Positions 35,683 to 45,392 are shown, numbered from the stretch's first letter. The stretch: 64,000 nt of DNA from an uncultured Shewanella sp. (GCF_947501225.1 NZ_CANMUW010000006.1:248001-312000); one strand, 5' to 3'. Notes: generated by a model not told the origin, from the letters alone. Numbers and translations are program-made.

Positions 35683-37233
35683 CTAATCCAACTTCGTGAA
35701 TCCCGCGTAATTAACTCCGGATAACAGTGCCATCTCTCTGTGCCAGGTAGCCAGATCATCCTTGTTGAAATCGCTCAAGTTGTGATGACCGCAGGCTCTG
35801 GCCATCACCTGCATCAGCTCTATTGAGGCATTGAAGAAGTTGGCCAGTTGTTGTGATGATTTTTCTACGTTGAGTCGCTGGCGCAGGTCGGCATCTTGGG
35901 TGGCGATACCGGCGGGGCAGTTGTTGGTGTTGCACATGCGCGCCGCGACGCAACCGATAGATTGCATCGCACTGTTGGAGATAGCCACTCCATCGGCACC
36001 TAAGGCCATGGCTTTGACGAAATCCATCGGCACTCGCAGTCCGCCGGTCACTATCAGGGTGACCCTTCCTGTCGCCCCCTGCTCATCGAGATAGCGCCTG
36101 GCCCTGGCCAACGCCGGAATGGTGGGAACACTGATATGGTCCCGGAACATCTCGGGAGCGGCTCCCGTTCCGCCGCCTCGTCCGTCGAGTATGATGTAAT
36201 CAGCGGTGGCATCGAGGGCAAACTGAATATCGCGTTCAATATGGTTGGCACTGAGTTTAAATCCGACCGGCACACCGCCGCTGACCTCGCGTACCCGGTC
36301 CGCGAAGCGTTTGAAGTCGCATGAGCTTTTAAGTTCCCTGAACGTTGGCGGCGATATGGCGGGCTCTCCCTCGGGAATGCCCCTGACCTGTGAAATCTTG
36401 CCATGGTTCTTGATACCGGGCAGGTGTCCTCCGGTGCCTGTTTTAGCCCCTTGGCCGCCCTTAAAGTGGAAGGCCTGTATCGAGTGCAGCAGCTCCTCCC
36501 TGTAGCCAAACTGTGCACTGGCCAGCTCGTAAAAATAGCGGGAGTTGGCGGCCTGCTCTTCGGGCAGCATGCCTCCCTCTCCCGAGCAGATACCTGTGCC
36601 AGCCAGTTCTGCGCCCCTTGCCAGCGCCGTCTTTGCCTCTTCAGACAGGGCGCCGAAACTCATGTCGGAGACAAACAGGGGGATTTTCAATTTCAGTGGT
36701 TTCCTTGCCTGAGGCCCGATGATCAGCTCGGTGGAGACGACTTCATCCTCTTGTAGAGGTTTTGTCGCCATCTGTGCCGTCATGATCTGAATATCATCCC
36801 AGTGGGGCAGCTCATGGCGGGGCACTCCCATGGAGGTCATGGGACCGTGGTGACCAAGCTTGGTCAAGCCATCTCTGGCAAGTTGGTGGATAAACTCGAC
36901 GGTAGGTTCCTCAACAGTGGCCTTTGCCGTGGGGGCGCTGTCTTTATCGGTTGCAATAGTCCGCCCGGGCCCCTCGCTGCCGACCTGTTTAGTTGTGAAC
37001 TGTTTATGGGTGCCGTCGCAAAAGGGGGCGTTGCCCGTGTGTTTGCAGGCACACAGGTATGCCTCGCCCTCTTTTTCAGCAATAAAGGCTTTAGGTTTGA
37101 AGGAGGTTTCCGCGTGGGAGCCATCGCAAAAAGGCTGGCTCTTGGATCTTCCGCAGGCGCAGAAGTAGTACTCTTTTCCCTTGGTGAGTTCGACTTTCTT
37201 AGGTTTGTTATCTGCAACGATAGGATTGCTCAT
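35683..37233 (-). CDS. CDGSH iron-sulfur / glutamate-synthase-like FMN protein (fusion)
   Basis: 516 aa from ATG 37233 (AAGGAG upstream). Two CDGSH domains come first: C25, C27, C36, H40 (CACGRSKSQPFCDGSH) and C61, C63, C72, H76 (CACKHTGNAPFCDGTH), each expected to hold a [2Fe-2S] cluster by three Cys and one His. Then a GltB-type FMN TIM barrel (about 120-516) with SDMSFGALSEEAK, GEGGMLPEEQ, KGGQGAKTGTGGHLPG and GRGGGTGAAPEM, and the CNTNNCPAGIATQD region that binds a 3Fe-4S cluster in glutamate synthases. The amidotransferase domain is missing, so it is not a standard GOGAT. Substrate unknown. Confidence 0.88.
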   Translation of the reverse strand: MSNPIVADNKPKKVELTKGKEYYFCACGRSKSQPFCDGSHAETSFKPKAFIAEKEGEAYLCACKHTGNAPFCDGTHKQFTTKQVGSEGPGRTIATDKDSAPTAKATVEEPTVEFIHQLARDGLTKLGHHGPMTSMGVPRHELPHWDDIQIMTAQMATKPLQEDEVVSTELIIGPQARKPLKLKIPLFVSDMSFGALSEEAKTALARGAELAGTGICSGEGGMLPEEQAANSRYFYELASAQFGYREELLHSIQAFHFKGGQGAKTGTGGHLPGIKNHGKISQVRGIPEGEPAISPPTFRELKSSCDFKRFADRVREVSGGVPVGFKLSANHIERDIQFALDATADYIILDGRGGGTGAAPEMFRDHISVPTIPALARARRYLDEQGATGRVTLIVTGGLRVPMDFVKAMALGADGVAISNSAMQSIGCVAARMCNTNNCPAGIATQDADLRQRLNVEKSSQQLANFFNASIELMQVMARACGHHNLSDFNKDDLATWHREMALLSGVNYAGFTKLD

Positions 37234-37572
37234 ACCATCTCCTTGATGAAGTTTAACCCGCTGCCCGGCTCTTGGCATGTTCGAGTGATTATGCGGTTAT
37301 CTGTTCTCTTTTCTGCTTTCTCTTTTTATATAGATTTTAGTAGATTAACGACCAACCAGAGACAAAGGATCAAAATAGTTGGTGCGCTGGTGAATTTTTA
37401 TGCTCTTTTAAAGATAACCTAAGCGATGGATATTATTTCTGCAATAGCTGGTTTTTTATTCGTTTATGGTTGCGGAGAGGAAAAAATGCCGATTTCGGTG
37501 AACTAATGTCGGCTTAACCCGGTCATATCTCCATGGACAAAACAGTACCTATACATTCTTCAGGAGAGGATA
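37234..37572. other. Intergenic region between divergent genes
   Basis: About 340 bases. AT-rich around 37320-37460. It should contain the promoters of the fusion gene and of the plus-strand membrane-protein/Scs genes. No named site seen. Confidence 0.4.
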
Positions 37573-38031
37573 ATCACTCAGGCATTTGCTAAGCGTGCAG
37601 GCACCAGATGGACGGCGATAGTGGTCACTGTCTTAACGCTGTTCTGCCTGGCTCAAAATAGTGGGTTATTCAACTTGGCTGCTAACTTAGGCAAAGCTCA
37701 AGGGGGGACGGCTGGGCCGTTATCTGTGTTGTATGCAGGGGCTTTCGAAACGGAGGCTGCCGGAGGCAGTAGCGAGTTTAGCGTTGGCGCGTCACAGTCC
37801 TTAGATGCCGACTCTTCCCAGGCAGGAAGTTTCGAATTTAAGCGCTGTGAACTCTCTGAAAAGTCGATGCGTTTATGCCTGGAAGATACGAGTGTCGCCG
37901 CGCTATTGGTTTTACTGTTTCTGCTTCCCCTCTCTCCTTCGCTTGTCAGGATATTAAACCAGGCTCCCAGGAATGCTTCATTTCTCAGATCTCGGCGAAT
38001 TCATCTCACCTTCTGTCGCTTTCAGGAGTAG
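37573..38031 (+). CDS. Small membrane protein of unknown function before the scs genes
   Basis: About 152 aa. The frame is open from 37507 to 38031 but has no ATG, GTG or TTG before GTG 37621. A strong ribosome site (AGGAGAGG at 37562-37569) stands just before ATA 37570 and ATC 37573, so a rare ATC start is suggested; that also restores a basic N-terminus (AKRAGTRW) ahead of the first helix. A second helix (about 115-133) precedes an Arg-rich end RRIHLTFCRFQE. The order of features resembles small copper-related membrane proteins near scs operons, but I cannot name a family. Confidence 0.5.
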   Translation: MTQAFAKRAGTRWTAIVVTVLTLFCLAQNSGLFNLAANLGKAQGGTAGPLSVLYAGAFETEAAGGSSEFSVGASQSLDADSSQAGSFEFKRCELSEKSMRLCLEDTSVAALLVLLFLLPLSPSLVRILNQAPRNASFLRSRRIHLTFCRFQE

Positions 38032-38224
38032 AGGCGTTTTGCGGCTTCGTCGGTCTGCCTGTGATCCCGGCTGTTGTCGGTCGCGGTGCCCGTAAATAAG
38101 AGACTGTGTTTAAGGCTGTTATTTAAAGCCAGCTATTTAAAAGCACTTGTTACTGAGTGCATGCTTATTCAAAGCCAGTCACCATCGATTGGATTAACTC
38201 TGTTTATTGTGTATTAGCTACGCA

Positions 38225-40351
38225 ATGGAGATGAACTTGAAGTATCTAAAAAATCTATTCGCGCTCTGTTTGATCCTGTTATCGAGCTCGGCGTTTGCGC
38301 AATCCACTCCCTGGATTGAAAATCCTAACCACCCGCCGGTGAAACTCAGGTTTATGCTGACCGGTGAGTTTGATCCTGCCACTAAAACCATGCCTGCCGT
38401 ACTCGAGGTAAAGTTAGAGGATGACTGGAAAACCTACTGGCGCAGCCCGGGGGAGGGGGGAATAGCTCCGGGAATAAAGTGGGATAAGTCGACCAACCTG
38501 GAGAGTGTCGACTGGTCCTGGCCTGTACCGGAACACTTCTCCCTGATGGGACTGCAGACCTGGGGCTATAGAGAACATGTCAGCTTTCCTCTGCTGCTTT
38601 CGGTCAACAATAGCGATGCAGTCACTAACTTAAGGGGAAAGGTCACTCTGTCATCGTGCACCACCGTATGTGTGCTTACCGATTATGAGGTGTCACTGGA
38701 TGTCATCCCTTCTCAGTTAAGTGCCGACAGTGAGGCGATGTTCATCTACAACAAAGCCCTCTCTATGGTGCCGCAAAAGGTCGAAAACGGTGCCGACTCG
38801 CCTATTCAAATTGGCTGGGACAGCGCTAAGAGTAAGCTGATGGTTGAGCTCGATGCGGGTCAATGGCGACAACCTGAGATCCTGATAGATGGCGAGCCCG
38901 ATACGGTATTTACCCTCACCTCTCTCAAGAAGAGGGAGAGTGATGCTGACAGTAACAGTGGACTGACTAAGCTCATTGCAATCTTCGATGGAAAGAGCTG
39001 GTTGGGCGCTCCCGAACTACTGGGGAAAACGCTCAATGTCACTATCGTTGATACACAGCAGGCGCTGGAGTTTTCAAATGAAGTGATACCGGTTCAGGTG
39101 CTTGAAGATGAACTGTCACTGATGAAGGTGCTATTTATTGCGCTGTTAGGTGGCCTGATATTGAATGTCATGCCTTGCGTACTTCCGGTACTGGGGATGA
39201 AGTTGAGCACAATAATCGCCGCTCCCGAGCTTAAGCGTAACGAGATACGTCAGCAGTTTGTGGCATCTGCCTTAGGGATCCTGGTCTCATTCTGGCTGCT
39301 GGCCGGCTTCATCATAGTGCTGAAACTAACCGGGCAGGCGATCGGTTGGGGCGTTCAGTTCCAGAACCCTTGGTTTATCGGCTTTATGGCCATAGTGACC
39401 TCTCTCTTCGCCCTCAACATGCTGGGTACATTTGAGATTAACCTGCCCTCCGGTTTACAGACTAAGCTGGCGACCACAGGCGGTAACAATAACCGGGGAC
39501 ATTTTCTGCAGGGGATGTTTGCGACCCTGCTGGCGACACCCTGTAGTGCGCCTTTCCTCGGGACGGCGGTGGCATTTGCCCTGGGTGCAGATCTGTTAAC
39601 TCTGTTTGTTGTTTTCACCGCTCTGGCCGTCGGTATGGCACTGCCCTGGTTATTGGTCGCGCTGTTTCCTCAGGTGGCTAATTACTTCCCTAAACCCGGT
39701 CGCTGGATGAATATCGTCAAGGTGTTCTTCTCGGTGATGCTGTTGCTAACCAGCCTGTGGTTAATCACTTTGCTCAGCAACTTTATCGCTTCGGGTATTT
39801 TATGGGTATTAGCCGGGTTATTGGTGCTGTTGTTTATTCTGTTTATGGCGAAGAAGCATGGTGCTCCGGCCGTGGTTGCGAGCGTGAGTCTGGCGATTTT
39901 GTTCGGCTCAGTGACGGCCTTTATGACCTCTGAGCAGTGGGCCAGACCTCTGCCGACCGATCTGGTATGGACTCCCCTGAATGAAACCGAGATCGCGACG
40001 CAGGTTGCCAATGGCAAGACGGTGTTTGTCGATGTGACGGCGGATTGGTGTATCACCTGTAAGGCCAATAAGGCGGGTGTGATACTGCAGGACCCGGTTT
40101 ATAGCGAGCTTAAGCAGGAGAATATGGTGATCATGAAGGGAGACTGGACTAAACCCTCGGCCCCTATCACCAGCTACCTGCAGCGCCATAACCGTTTCGG
40201 CGTGCCCTTTAATGTGGTCTATGGTCCCAATGCACCACAGGGGATAGCCTTACCGGAGATCTTAAGTAGCGCCGAGGTCTTGTCGGCGATTGAAAGAGCC
40301 TCTTCGGGAGCCATGGCGGCGAATCCGTCGGACCAAAGAAGTTACAACTAG
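38225..40351 (+). CDS. scsB: ScsB/DsbD-type thiol:disulfide interchange protein
   Basis: 708 aa from ATG 38225. Signal peptide (about 1-26, SSSAFA), a periplasmic DsbD-alpha-like domain with CTTVC, a membrane domain with the cysteine motifs NVMPCVLPVLG and ATPCSAPFLGTA, and a C-terminal thioredoxin domain with WCITC. It carries electrons from cytoplasmic thioredoxin across the membrane to periplasmic thiol proteins. The large N-terminal domain and the ScsC- and ScsD-like genes downstream point to ScsB (suppressor of copper sensitivity) rather than classical DsbD. Confidence 0.88.
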   Translation: MEMNLKYLKNLFALCLILLSSSAFAQSTPWIENPNHPPVKLRFMLTGEFDPATKTMPAVLEVKLEDDWKTYWRSPGEGGIAPGIKWDKSTNLESVDWSWPVPEHFSLMGLQTWGYREHVSFPLLLSVNNSDAVTNLRGKVTLSSCTTVCVLTDYEVSLDVIPSQLSADSEAMFIYNKALSMVPQKVENGADSPIQIGWDSAKSKLMVELDAGQWRQPEILIDGEPDTVFTLTSLKKRESDADSNSGLTKLIAIFDGKSWLGAPELLGKTLNVTIVDTQQALEFSNEVIPVQVLEDELSLMKVLFIALLGGLILNVMPCVLPVLGMKLSTIIAAPELKRNEIRQQFVASALGILVSFWLLAGFIIVLKLTGQAIGWGVQFQNPWFIGFMAIVTSLFALNMLGTFEINLPSGLQTKLATTGGNNNRGHFLQGMFATLLATPCSAPFLGTAVAFALGADLLTLFVVFTALAVGMALPWLLVALFPQVANYFPKPGRWMNIVKVFFSVMLLLTSLWLITLLSNFIASGILWVLAGLLVLLFILFMAKKHGAPAVVASVSLAILFGSVTAFMTSEQWARPLPTDLVWTPLNETEIATQVANGKTVFVDVTADWCITCKANKAGVILQDPVYSELKQENMVIMKGDWTKPSAPITSYLQRHNRFGVPFNVVYGPNAPQGIALPEILSSAEVLSAIERASSGAMAANPSDQRSYN

Positions 40352-40448
40352 GACGTTTTTTGAAGCTCATAGAGCTTATCGTCAATCGCTAAATTGAATA
40401 ATTGCGTGTGCAGGGCGATCAAGCCGCCTTGCACAGCAAAGGAATATC

Positions 40449-41267
40449 ATGAAAGTTATATCACGTTTATTAAGCGTTACCGACAGGTTGTTTCAGTCCC
40501 GTAAGGCCAGATTTGCCATGCTGACCACAGTTGCCGGTGCGGTGTTTGTACTCTCATCGCAGCTGATGACCAGTCAGCTTGCCCATGCAGATCACAACAG
40601 TTTCACCGATGAGCAAAGAGTGGAGATCAGGGAGATCGTTGAAGATGCATTGGTCAACGACCCTGAGCTGTTAAAAGAGGCCATTATCGCGCTGCAACTT
40701 CGTGAAGAGGAGCAGATGAATCAGGTCAGAGATAGTCTGGTCGAGCAGCATAAGCAGGAGTTGTTTGAGGCTCAAACCGATCCGTGGAAAGGGTCTGAGA
40801 ACCCTGAACTCACTATGGTCTACTTTACCGACTTTAACTGCCCCTACTGTAAGAAACTCGAGCCGACACTGGAGAAGTTAATCGAAGATTATCCAAAGCT
40901 GAAGGTCATCACTAAGATGGTGCCACTTCAGGGGGAGGGTTCTCAGAAAGCGGTCGTGCTGGCTCAGAAGGTGTGGCTAAACGAGCCTGAAAAATACAGC
41001 AAGTTGAAGGATATGTTGATGTCCAGTCCACGCAGGCTCGATAGTGCTGCCATAGAGAAGGTGGCTAAGCTAACGGATACCGAGCAGTGGCTGGGTAAGG
41101 GGGACGAGCGTGTCGTTAAAGCCGTGCGGGATAATGTCTCCCTGATGAGAGAGTTAGGGCTAACCGGGACGCCGAGCATGATCTTCGGAGATAAGGTGAT
41201 CCCCGGGCTCGTCACCTACGAGCAGCTTAAGGCGCAGCTCGAAGAGGAGCTTTTGGCTAAGGGCTAA
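40449..41267 (+). CDS. scsC: ScsC-like periplasmic DsbA/DsbG-family thiol protein
   Basis: 272 aa. Signal or membrane anchor (about 20-47), a helical stretch rich in Glu (about 48-105) that in ScsC/DsbG relatives serves oligomerisation, then a DsbA-like domain with catalytic FNCPYCKKLEP and the cis-proline loop LTGTPSMIFG. Probably a disulfide isomerase or reductase kept reduced by the ScsB protein upstream. Confidence 0.87.
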   Translation: MKVISRLLSVTDRLFQSRKARFAMLTTVAGAVFVLSSQLMTSQLAHADHNSFTDEQRVEIREIVEDALVNDPELLKEAIIALQLREEEQMNQVRDSLVEQHKQELFEAQTDPWKGSENPELTMVYFTDFNCPYCKKLEPTLEKLIEDYPKLKVITKMVPLQGEGSQKAVVLAQKVWLNEPEKYSKLKDMLMSSPRRLDSAAIEKVAKLTDTEQWLGKGDERVVKAVRDNVSLMRELGLTGTPSMIFGDKVIPGLVTYEQLKAQLEEELLAKG

Positions 41268-41297
41268 GCCTAAGGGCTGTATTGAGGGAGAGTGGCG

Positions 41298-41864
41298 ATG
41301 AGCGATAATAACAGTGCCGATAACGGCGTCGAAAACAGGCAAGAAGATGCGGAGCTCAAGCCCACATTTTTAAGGCGTGTTCTGGGCTGGGGAAAGCAGC
41401 TTGCTGTGTTGATACTATTTGCCATGGTGTTCAGTGCCGGACTGGATATGTGGCGGGGGCGGGACATCCCTGAAGACACGCTTCCCGGTATCTCGGGTAT
41501 CACCCTGAGCGGGGAGAGTGTGGATATCGCCGCGCTTAGCTCAGATCAGGCCGTACTGGTCTATTTCTGGGGCAGCTGGTGCCCTGTGTGTAACCTGGTG
41601 AGTCCGGCTGTCGATATATTAGCGACCCGCTACCCTGTGGTGACGGTGGCGATGAACTCGGGGAGCGATGATAAGATGGTCAGGTACCTTAAACATAAGG
41701 GGTATGAGTTCGAGGTGCTTAATGACTCGAGTAACAGCATTGCCAAAGCCTGGTCGGTACAACTGACCCCGACCATCATGGTATTTAAAGATGGAGAGCT
41801 GAAGCACTACACCACAGGGTTTACCAGTCTGCCGGGTATGTGGTGGCGAATGCTGTTTGCATAA
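41298..41864 (+). CDS. scsD: ScsD/TlpA-like membrane-anchored thioredoxin
   Basis: 188 aa from ATG 41298 (GGGAG upstream). One N-terminal membrane helix (about 35-52) anchors a periplasmic thioredoxin domain with the active site WGSWCPVC and cis-proline LTPTIMVF. It starts 30 bases after the ScsC-like gene and completes an scsBCD set. An imperfect hairpin at 41881-41909 (GATGCGG/CCGCATC) might end the transcript. Confidence 0.85.
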   Translation: MSDNNSADNGVENRQEDAELKPTFLRRVLGWGKQLAVLILFAMVFSAGLDMWRGRDIPEDTLPGISGITLSGESVDIAALSSDQAVLVYFWGSWCPVCNLVSPAVDILATRYPVVTVAMNSGSDDKMVRYLKHKGYEFEVLNDSSNSIAKAWSVQLTPTIMVFKDGELKHYTTGFTSLPGMWWRMLFA

Positions 41865-42006
41865 ATGTGATTATCTGTTCGATGCGGTGTTCAAAACGGA
41901 CGCCGCATCGGTCTCATCCTCTGTTTTGCCATCGTTTAAGTTTTCCACTCTGGTGGCTCAATGTCATCGGCAGAAAACCGATATGGTGACAACCGCCCCG
42001 TCTTTT

Positions 42007-42372
42007 CTAGTCGGTGGTAAAACTTATCTCATAGTTTTCATTGATGATGAAGCTGAGAGTATTTCCCAGCTCGGCTAACGGGCTTTCGTCACCGATATAA
42101 CTCAACTGCCCTTGCGCCACGACATCACCCGAATCGGAGTAGAGCCTGTAGGTGATGACGCCAAGCTGCTTCTGTGGAGAGAAGTAGATGGTTTGACGGC
42201 TTCTGGGGGTGATGGATGAGAAGGAGACCTTGCTGGATGGCAGCGAGAAGTTTAAGGCGGAATAGCGCTTATCCGAACGGTTTTCAAGTACGACCTTAGG
42301 TGACAGAAAATGATAAGCGATAGCACTCATCATAATTAACAGGCAGAGGGTGAATGCTATTTTTCTCTTCAT
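42007..42372 (-). CDS. Small membrane-anchored protein of unknown function
   Basis: 121 aa from ATG 42372; a TTG start at 42387 is possible and neither start has ideal ribosome-site spacing. MKRKIAFTLCLLIMMSAIAYHFLS is a single membrane anchor or uncleaved signal, and the rest is predicted extracytoplasmic beta-rich sequence with no cysteine. No family recognised. It lies between the scs genes (convergent) and the DadA-like gene (same strand). Confidence 0.6.
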   Translation of the reverse strand: MKRKIAFTLCLLIMMSAIAYHFLSPKVVLENRSDKRYSALNFSLPSSKVSFSSITPRSRQTIYFSPQKQLGVITYRLYSDSGDVVAQGQLSYIGDESPLAELGNTLSFIINENYEISFTTD

Positions 42373-42421
42373 ACCTTTTCGCTGCAATGGCTCGCTGTGA
42401 TGATGACACCTCCAGATTAAG

Positions 42422-43795
42422 CTATTTTCTTCCGCTGTGAAACCTATTGGGATCGAAAGGGGTGAGGTCGACGCTGGTTTTTGAATCTGTGATTATCTCG
42501 CTCACCAGCTTTCCGGAGATAGGCCCCAGGCTTAACCCCATCATGGCATGGCCTGTCGACACCGTCAGGTTAGCGTATTGGTGGTAGCGACCTATGATAG
42601 GTAACCCATCCGGAGAGCAGGGCCGTAAGCCCGACCAGAACTGATTTTGGTCGATACCATCCCCGTCGAAGCCGGGCAGGTAACGAGCGGCCGATTTGAG
42701 CAGGCCTTTGACTCTCGATGGATTGATCCCCGGCCTCTGTTGAGCACAGAGCACTCCTAGCTCCATTGTGCCGCCGAAGCGGATCTCATTCTTGAAAGGG
42801 GTGACCGCGACCTTAGCCTCGCTGAGAATGAAGGGGGTCTTACACTCAAAAGTGGCGCGAGTATTCGGTTCATTTGAGCTGTTACTCAGGGTGATGCTGA
42901 TCCCCTTTCCGGCCTGAACGGGGAGCTTCAAGCCTAAGCGAGCTGCCGTTTCTCCCGACCAGGCACCGTTGGCAAGTATAAACTCGTCGGCGTTGATGAC
43001 CCTTTTTTTGTCGTCTTTAATGTAGTTTGCCGAGATCAGTTTGTCCTGTCCGGCGCAGCCTGCAATCGCTTCATCGCCCGAAAGCGAGCCGGTATTAAAG
43101 CACGTGATCTCGGCGTGCTCGATAAATTCAACCCCGTCATCTTCGAGGTGGGTTCTTAAGCTGCTGAGCAGTTCATGGGGCGCTATGTGTGCATCCTCCG
43201 GATAATGAGCGGCGCCGATAACATCGAAGTCGATATCGGGTTCCAGAGACTTAAGCTCATCGGGTCCGAGCATTCTGGCATTAATGCCCAACATATTGGC
43301 CTGTCTGACCGTTTCAGCCTCATCCCGTAAGCCTTTCTCCGTCTTATAGAGCATTAACAGCCCCCGGTGATAAAACTGAAACTCCAGTGCATCTTCATCA
43401 TGGAGCTCTTTATAAAGGGCTAATGACTTAAGGTTGATATCTAAGATAGCCTCTTGGCTATCTAAGGTGTGTTGTTTGGTGCATTTTTTTGCGAAGGACC
43501 AGAGCCAGTGCAGAAAGCCGGGATTGAGGCTCGGACGCACGAAGAAGGGGCTCTGCGGGTTTAACATCCATTTGAGTCCTTTGAGTATCATACCCGGCGC
43601 AGGTAGCGGAATGAAATGGCTGGGGGTAATGTAGCCGGCGTTACCAAAGGAGCAGCCTTTGCCAATCTCGCCTTTGTCTATCACAGTGACCCTTTTACCG
43701 GCTTTGTGGAGGTAATAGGCGCTGCAGAGTCCGATAATTCCCCCACCGATAATTGCGACCTCGTTACTTTCATTCAGATTAGGTTTCGGTTTCAT
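42422..43795 (-). CDS. DadA-like FAD-dependent D-amino acid dehydrogenase
   Basis: 457 aa. N-terminal dinucleotide fold VAIIGGGIIGLCSAYYLHKAG, then the DadA/DAO-family segments GCSFGNAGYITPSHFIPLPAPGM (first and last parts conserved), LANGAWSGETAARLG, FSGL-type RPCSPDGLPIIGR and TGHAMMGLSLGPISGKLVSE at the C-terminus. These membrane-associated enzymes oxidise D-amino acids or hydroxyproline isomers and feed electrons to quinones. The substrate could be D-Ala or a D-hydroxyproline; no neighbour helps to choose. Confidence 0.85.
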   Translation of the reverse strand: MKPKPNLNESNEVAIIGGGIIGLCSAYYLHKAGKRVTVIDKGEIGKGCSFGNAGYITPSHFIPLPAPGMILKGLKWMLNPQSPFFVRPSLNPGFLHWLWSFAKKCTKQHTLDSQEAILDINLKSLALYKELHDEDALEFQFYHRGLLMLYKTEKGLRDEAETVRQANMLGINARMLGPDELKSLEPDIDFDVIGAAHYPEDAHIAPHELLSSLRTHLEDDGVEFIEHAEITCFNTGSLSGDEAIAGCAGQDKLISANYIKDDKKRVINADEFILANGAWSGETAARLGLKLPVQAGKGISITLSNSSNEPNTRATFECKTPFILSEAKVAVTPFKNEIRFGGTMELGVLCAQQRPGINPSRVKGLLKSAARYLPGFDGDGIDQNQFWSGLRPCSPDGLPIIGRYHQYANLTVSTGHAMMGLSLGPISGKLVSEIITDSKTSVDLTPFDPNRFHSGRK

Positions 43796-44045
43796 CGTCT
43801 CTGTCCGTGGGGAGTTAATGATGACAAGCTACCTTGGGTGGGTGGTTAAAACTTGTTCTGAATCAAATTTTCACCGAAAAGTGATTTAACATGAATTATT
43901 TTGTAGATGAATACGGTCTGTTAATTGAATGTAGCTGCAAGGTTGTCGGTTTTGGGTTTATCCTATAGTGATAGCTGAGTCGATGTCGCGGTCGGGTGTT
44001 TTTAATGGGTTGGGTATTTTCGATATAGGGCTGAGGAACTGTTAT

Positions 44046-44633
44046 ATGTATAGGGTCATCTCATCACTGTTTAAGTTACGCCGCTCGGCTAGTCAGGTCG
44101 TGGCGCTGCTCTTTGCCTTAACCCTTACGTTTTGTATTAATGCCGAGCCCTTAAGTGTCGGGGAGAGAGCCCCCGACTTTACCTTAAAACAGACCGATAA
44201 CAGCACTTTCACCCTGAGCGATTACAGGGGGAAACGCTCCGTCTATCTGGTGTTCTGGAATACCTGGTGTGGCTATTGTATGAAGAAGGTACCGGATCTG
44301 ATAGCCATCGAACGTGAGTTTGGTGAGAGGGTGGAGTTGCTGGCTATCAACACCGGCTGGAGCGATTCGTTAGCCGAGATATCTCAGTTTCAGGCCCGGT
44401 TCGAGCCTAATTACGCCATAGCATTCGACGATAATGCCGATGTCACCCACAGGTACGGCGTGATCGGTACGCCTACCAGTTTTCTTATCGATATAAACGG
44501 TGTGATTAGGCAGGTCGATGGCATCACCCATACACTGGCGGCCAACATTGAGCGCTGGAATCGTCTCTCAGCTACCGAGGATAATGCCGTGTCCCTGGCC
44601 GGCGTGGCGTGTGAAAAGGAGAGCCTATGCTAG
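44046..44633 (+). CDS. TlpA-like periplasmic thiol-disulfide protein
   Basis: 195 aa from ATG 44046, preceded by GAGGAA. Signal peptide or anchor (about 15-32), then AhpC/TSA-redoxin type domain: VGERAPDFTLKQTDNSTFTL, WNTWCGYCMKK active site, and cis-proline IGTPTSFLIDING. It overlaps the next gene by seven bases, so it belongs with the Tat subunit and the GMC dehydrogenase and may help keep their cysteines in the right redox state. Confidence 0.85.
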   Translation: MYRVISSLFKLRRSASQVVALLFALTLTFCINAEPLSVGERAPDFTLKQTDNSTFTLSDYRGKRSVYLVFWNTWCGYCMKKVPDLIAIEREFGERVELLAINTGWSDSLAEISQFQARFEPNYAIAFDDNADVTHRYGVIGTPTSFLIDINGVIRQVDGITHTLAANIERWNRLSATEDNAVSLAGVACEKESLC

Positions 44634-45334
44634 AAAAGAGCCGGCTAGAAAAATGTGTACGGGAGAAGCTTAAAGTATCATCGTCTGATGGTAAGGGGCT
44701 CTGCGTTGCCGCAGAGGCCAAGTGTAAGAAGGGCTCGATTAAACCCGAATATGTCAGTGCCTATGATTCAGGCCTCAATCGACGTGCTTTTTTGCGGCAG
44801 ACGGGAGCCGCGGCCGTGTTACTGGCTCTGCTTGGAACCAAACCCGATGTGGCATTGGCACAGGATCCTGTGTCATCCACGGGGGAGGCACAGGGTGGGT
44901 TTGATGCCCACAGCCGCGCCGTTATCGAGGCGGTGCAGCAGCAGCTGTTTCCCGATGATGGTGACGGCCCTTCGGCCAGGCAGCTCAATGGGTTCAGGTA
45001 TCTGACCTGGGCGCTGGAGGAGCCGGATAATGTTGCCGATGGCGATAAGGCGTTCATTTTAAGAGGCGTAGGCTGGTTAGAGGAGCAGTCAAAGAGTACG
45101 CAGGGGGAGAGCTTTGTAAAGTTAACCCCGGCTGCACAGGATGCTGTGATGCGGCAGATATCTCAAACCAGAGCCGGTGAAAATTGGCTATCTCTGCTGC
45201 TCTACTATCTGCTCGAATCACTGACACTCGACCCCATCTATGGTGGTAACCCGGATGGCATTGGGTGGAAGTGGCTCGAACATCAACCAGGCTTTCCCCG
45301 CCCCGTCGAAGGGAAAACCTATTTAGATTTTTAG
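44627..45334 (+). CDS. Gluconate 2-dehydrogenase subunit 3-like protein with Tat signal
   Basis: 235 aa. The Tat motif NRRAFLRQTGAAAVLLALLG begins at residue 51, after an unusually long, lysine- and cysteine-containing n-region; no internal start codon would shorten it. The mature part (FPDDGDGPSARQLNGFRYL, LLYYLLESLTLDPIYGGNPDG) is typical of the small subunit of periplasmic FAD sugar/gluconate dehydrogenases, which carries the catalytic subunit through the Tat pore. The GMC subunit follows after 58 bases. Confidence 0.85.
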   Translation: MLEKSRLEKCVREKLKVSSSDGKGLCVAAEAKCKKGSIKPEYVSAYDSGLNRRAFLRQTGAAAVLLALLGTKPDVALAQDPVSSTGEAQGGFDAHSRAVIEAVQQQLFPDDGDGPSARQLNGFRYLTWALEEPDNVADGDKAFILRGVGWLEEQSKSTQGESFVKLTPAAQDAVMRQISQTRAGENWLSLLLYYLLESLTLDPIYGGNPDGIGWKWLEHQPGFPRPVEGKTYLDF

Positions 45335-45392
45335 CTAATTAGATTTTAGTTAATCTAGCTCCGCTTGGTTTCAGGATTAGGCCGGATAACAT

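Noticed and set aside
36802..37422. 206-codon plus-strand frame
   Set aside because: Antisense to the CDGSH-glutamate-synthase fusion, which carries the clear motifs.
37875..38099. 74-codon frame overlapping the end of the small membrane protein gene
   Set aside because: Alternative frame of the same DNA without a ribosome site; the 37573-38031 frame has better topology and an Arg-rich end.
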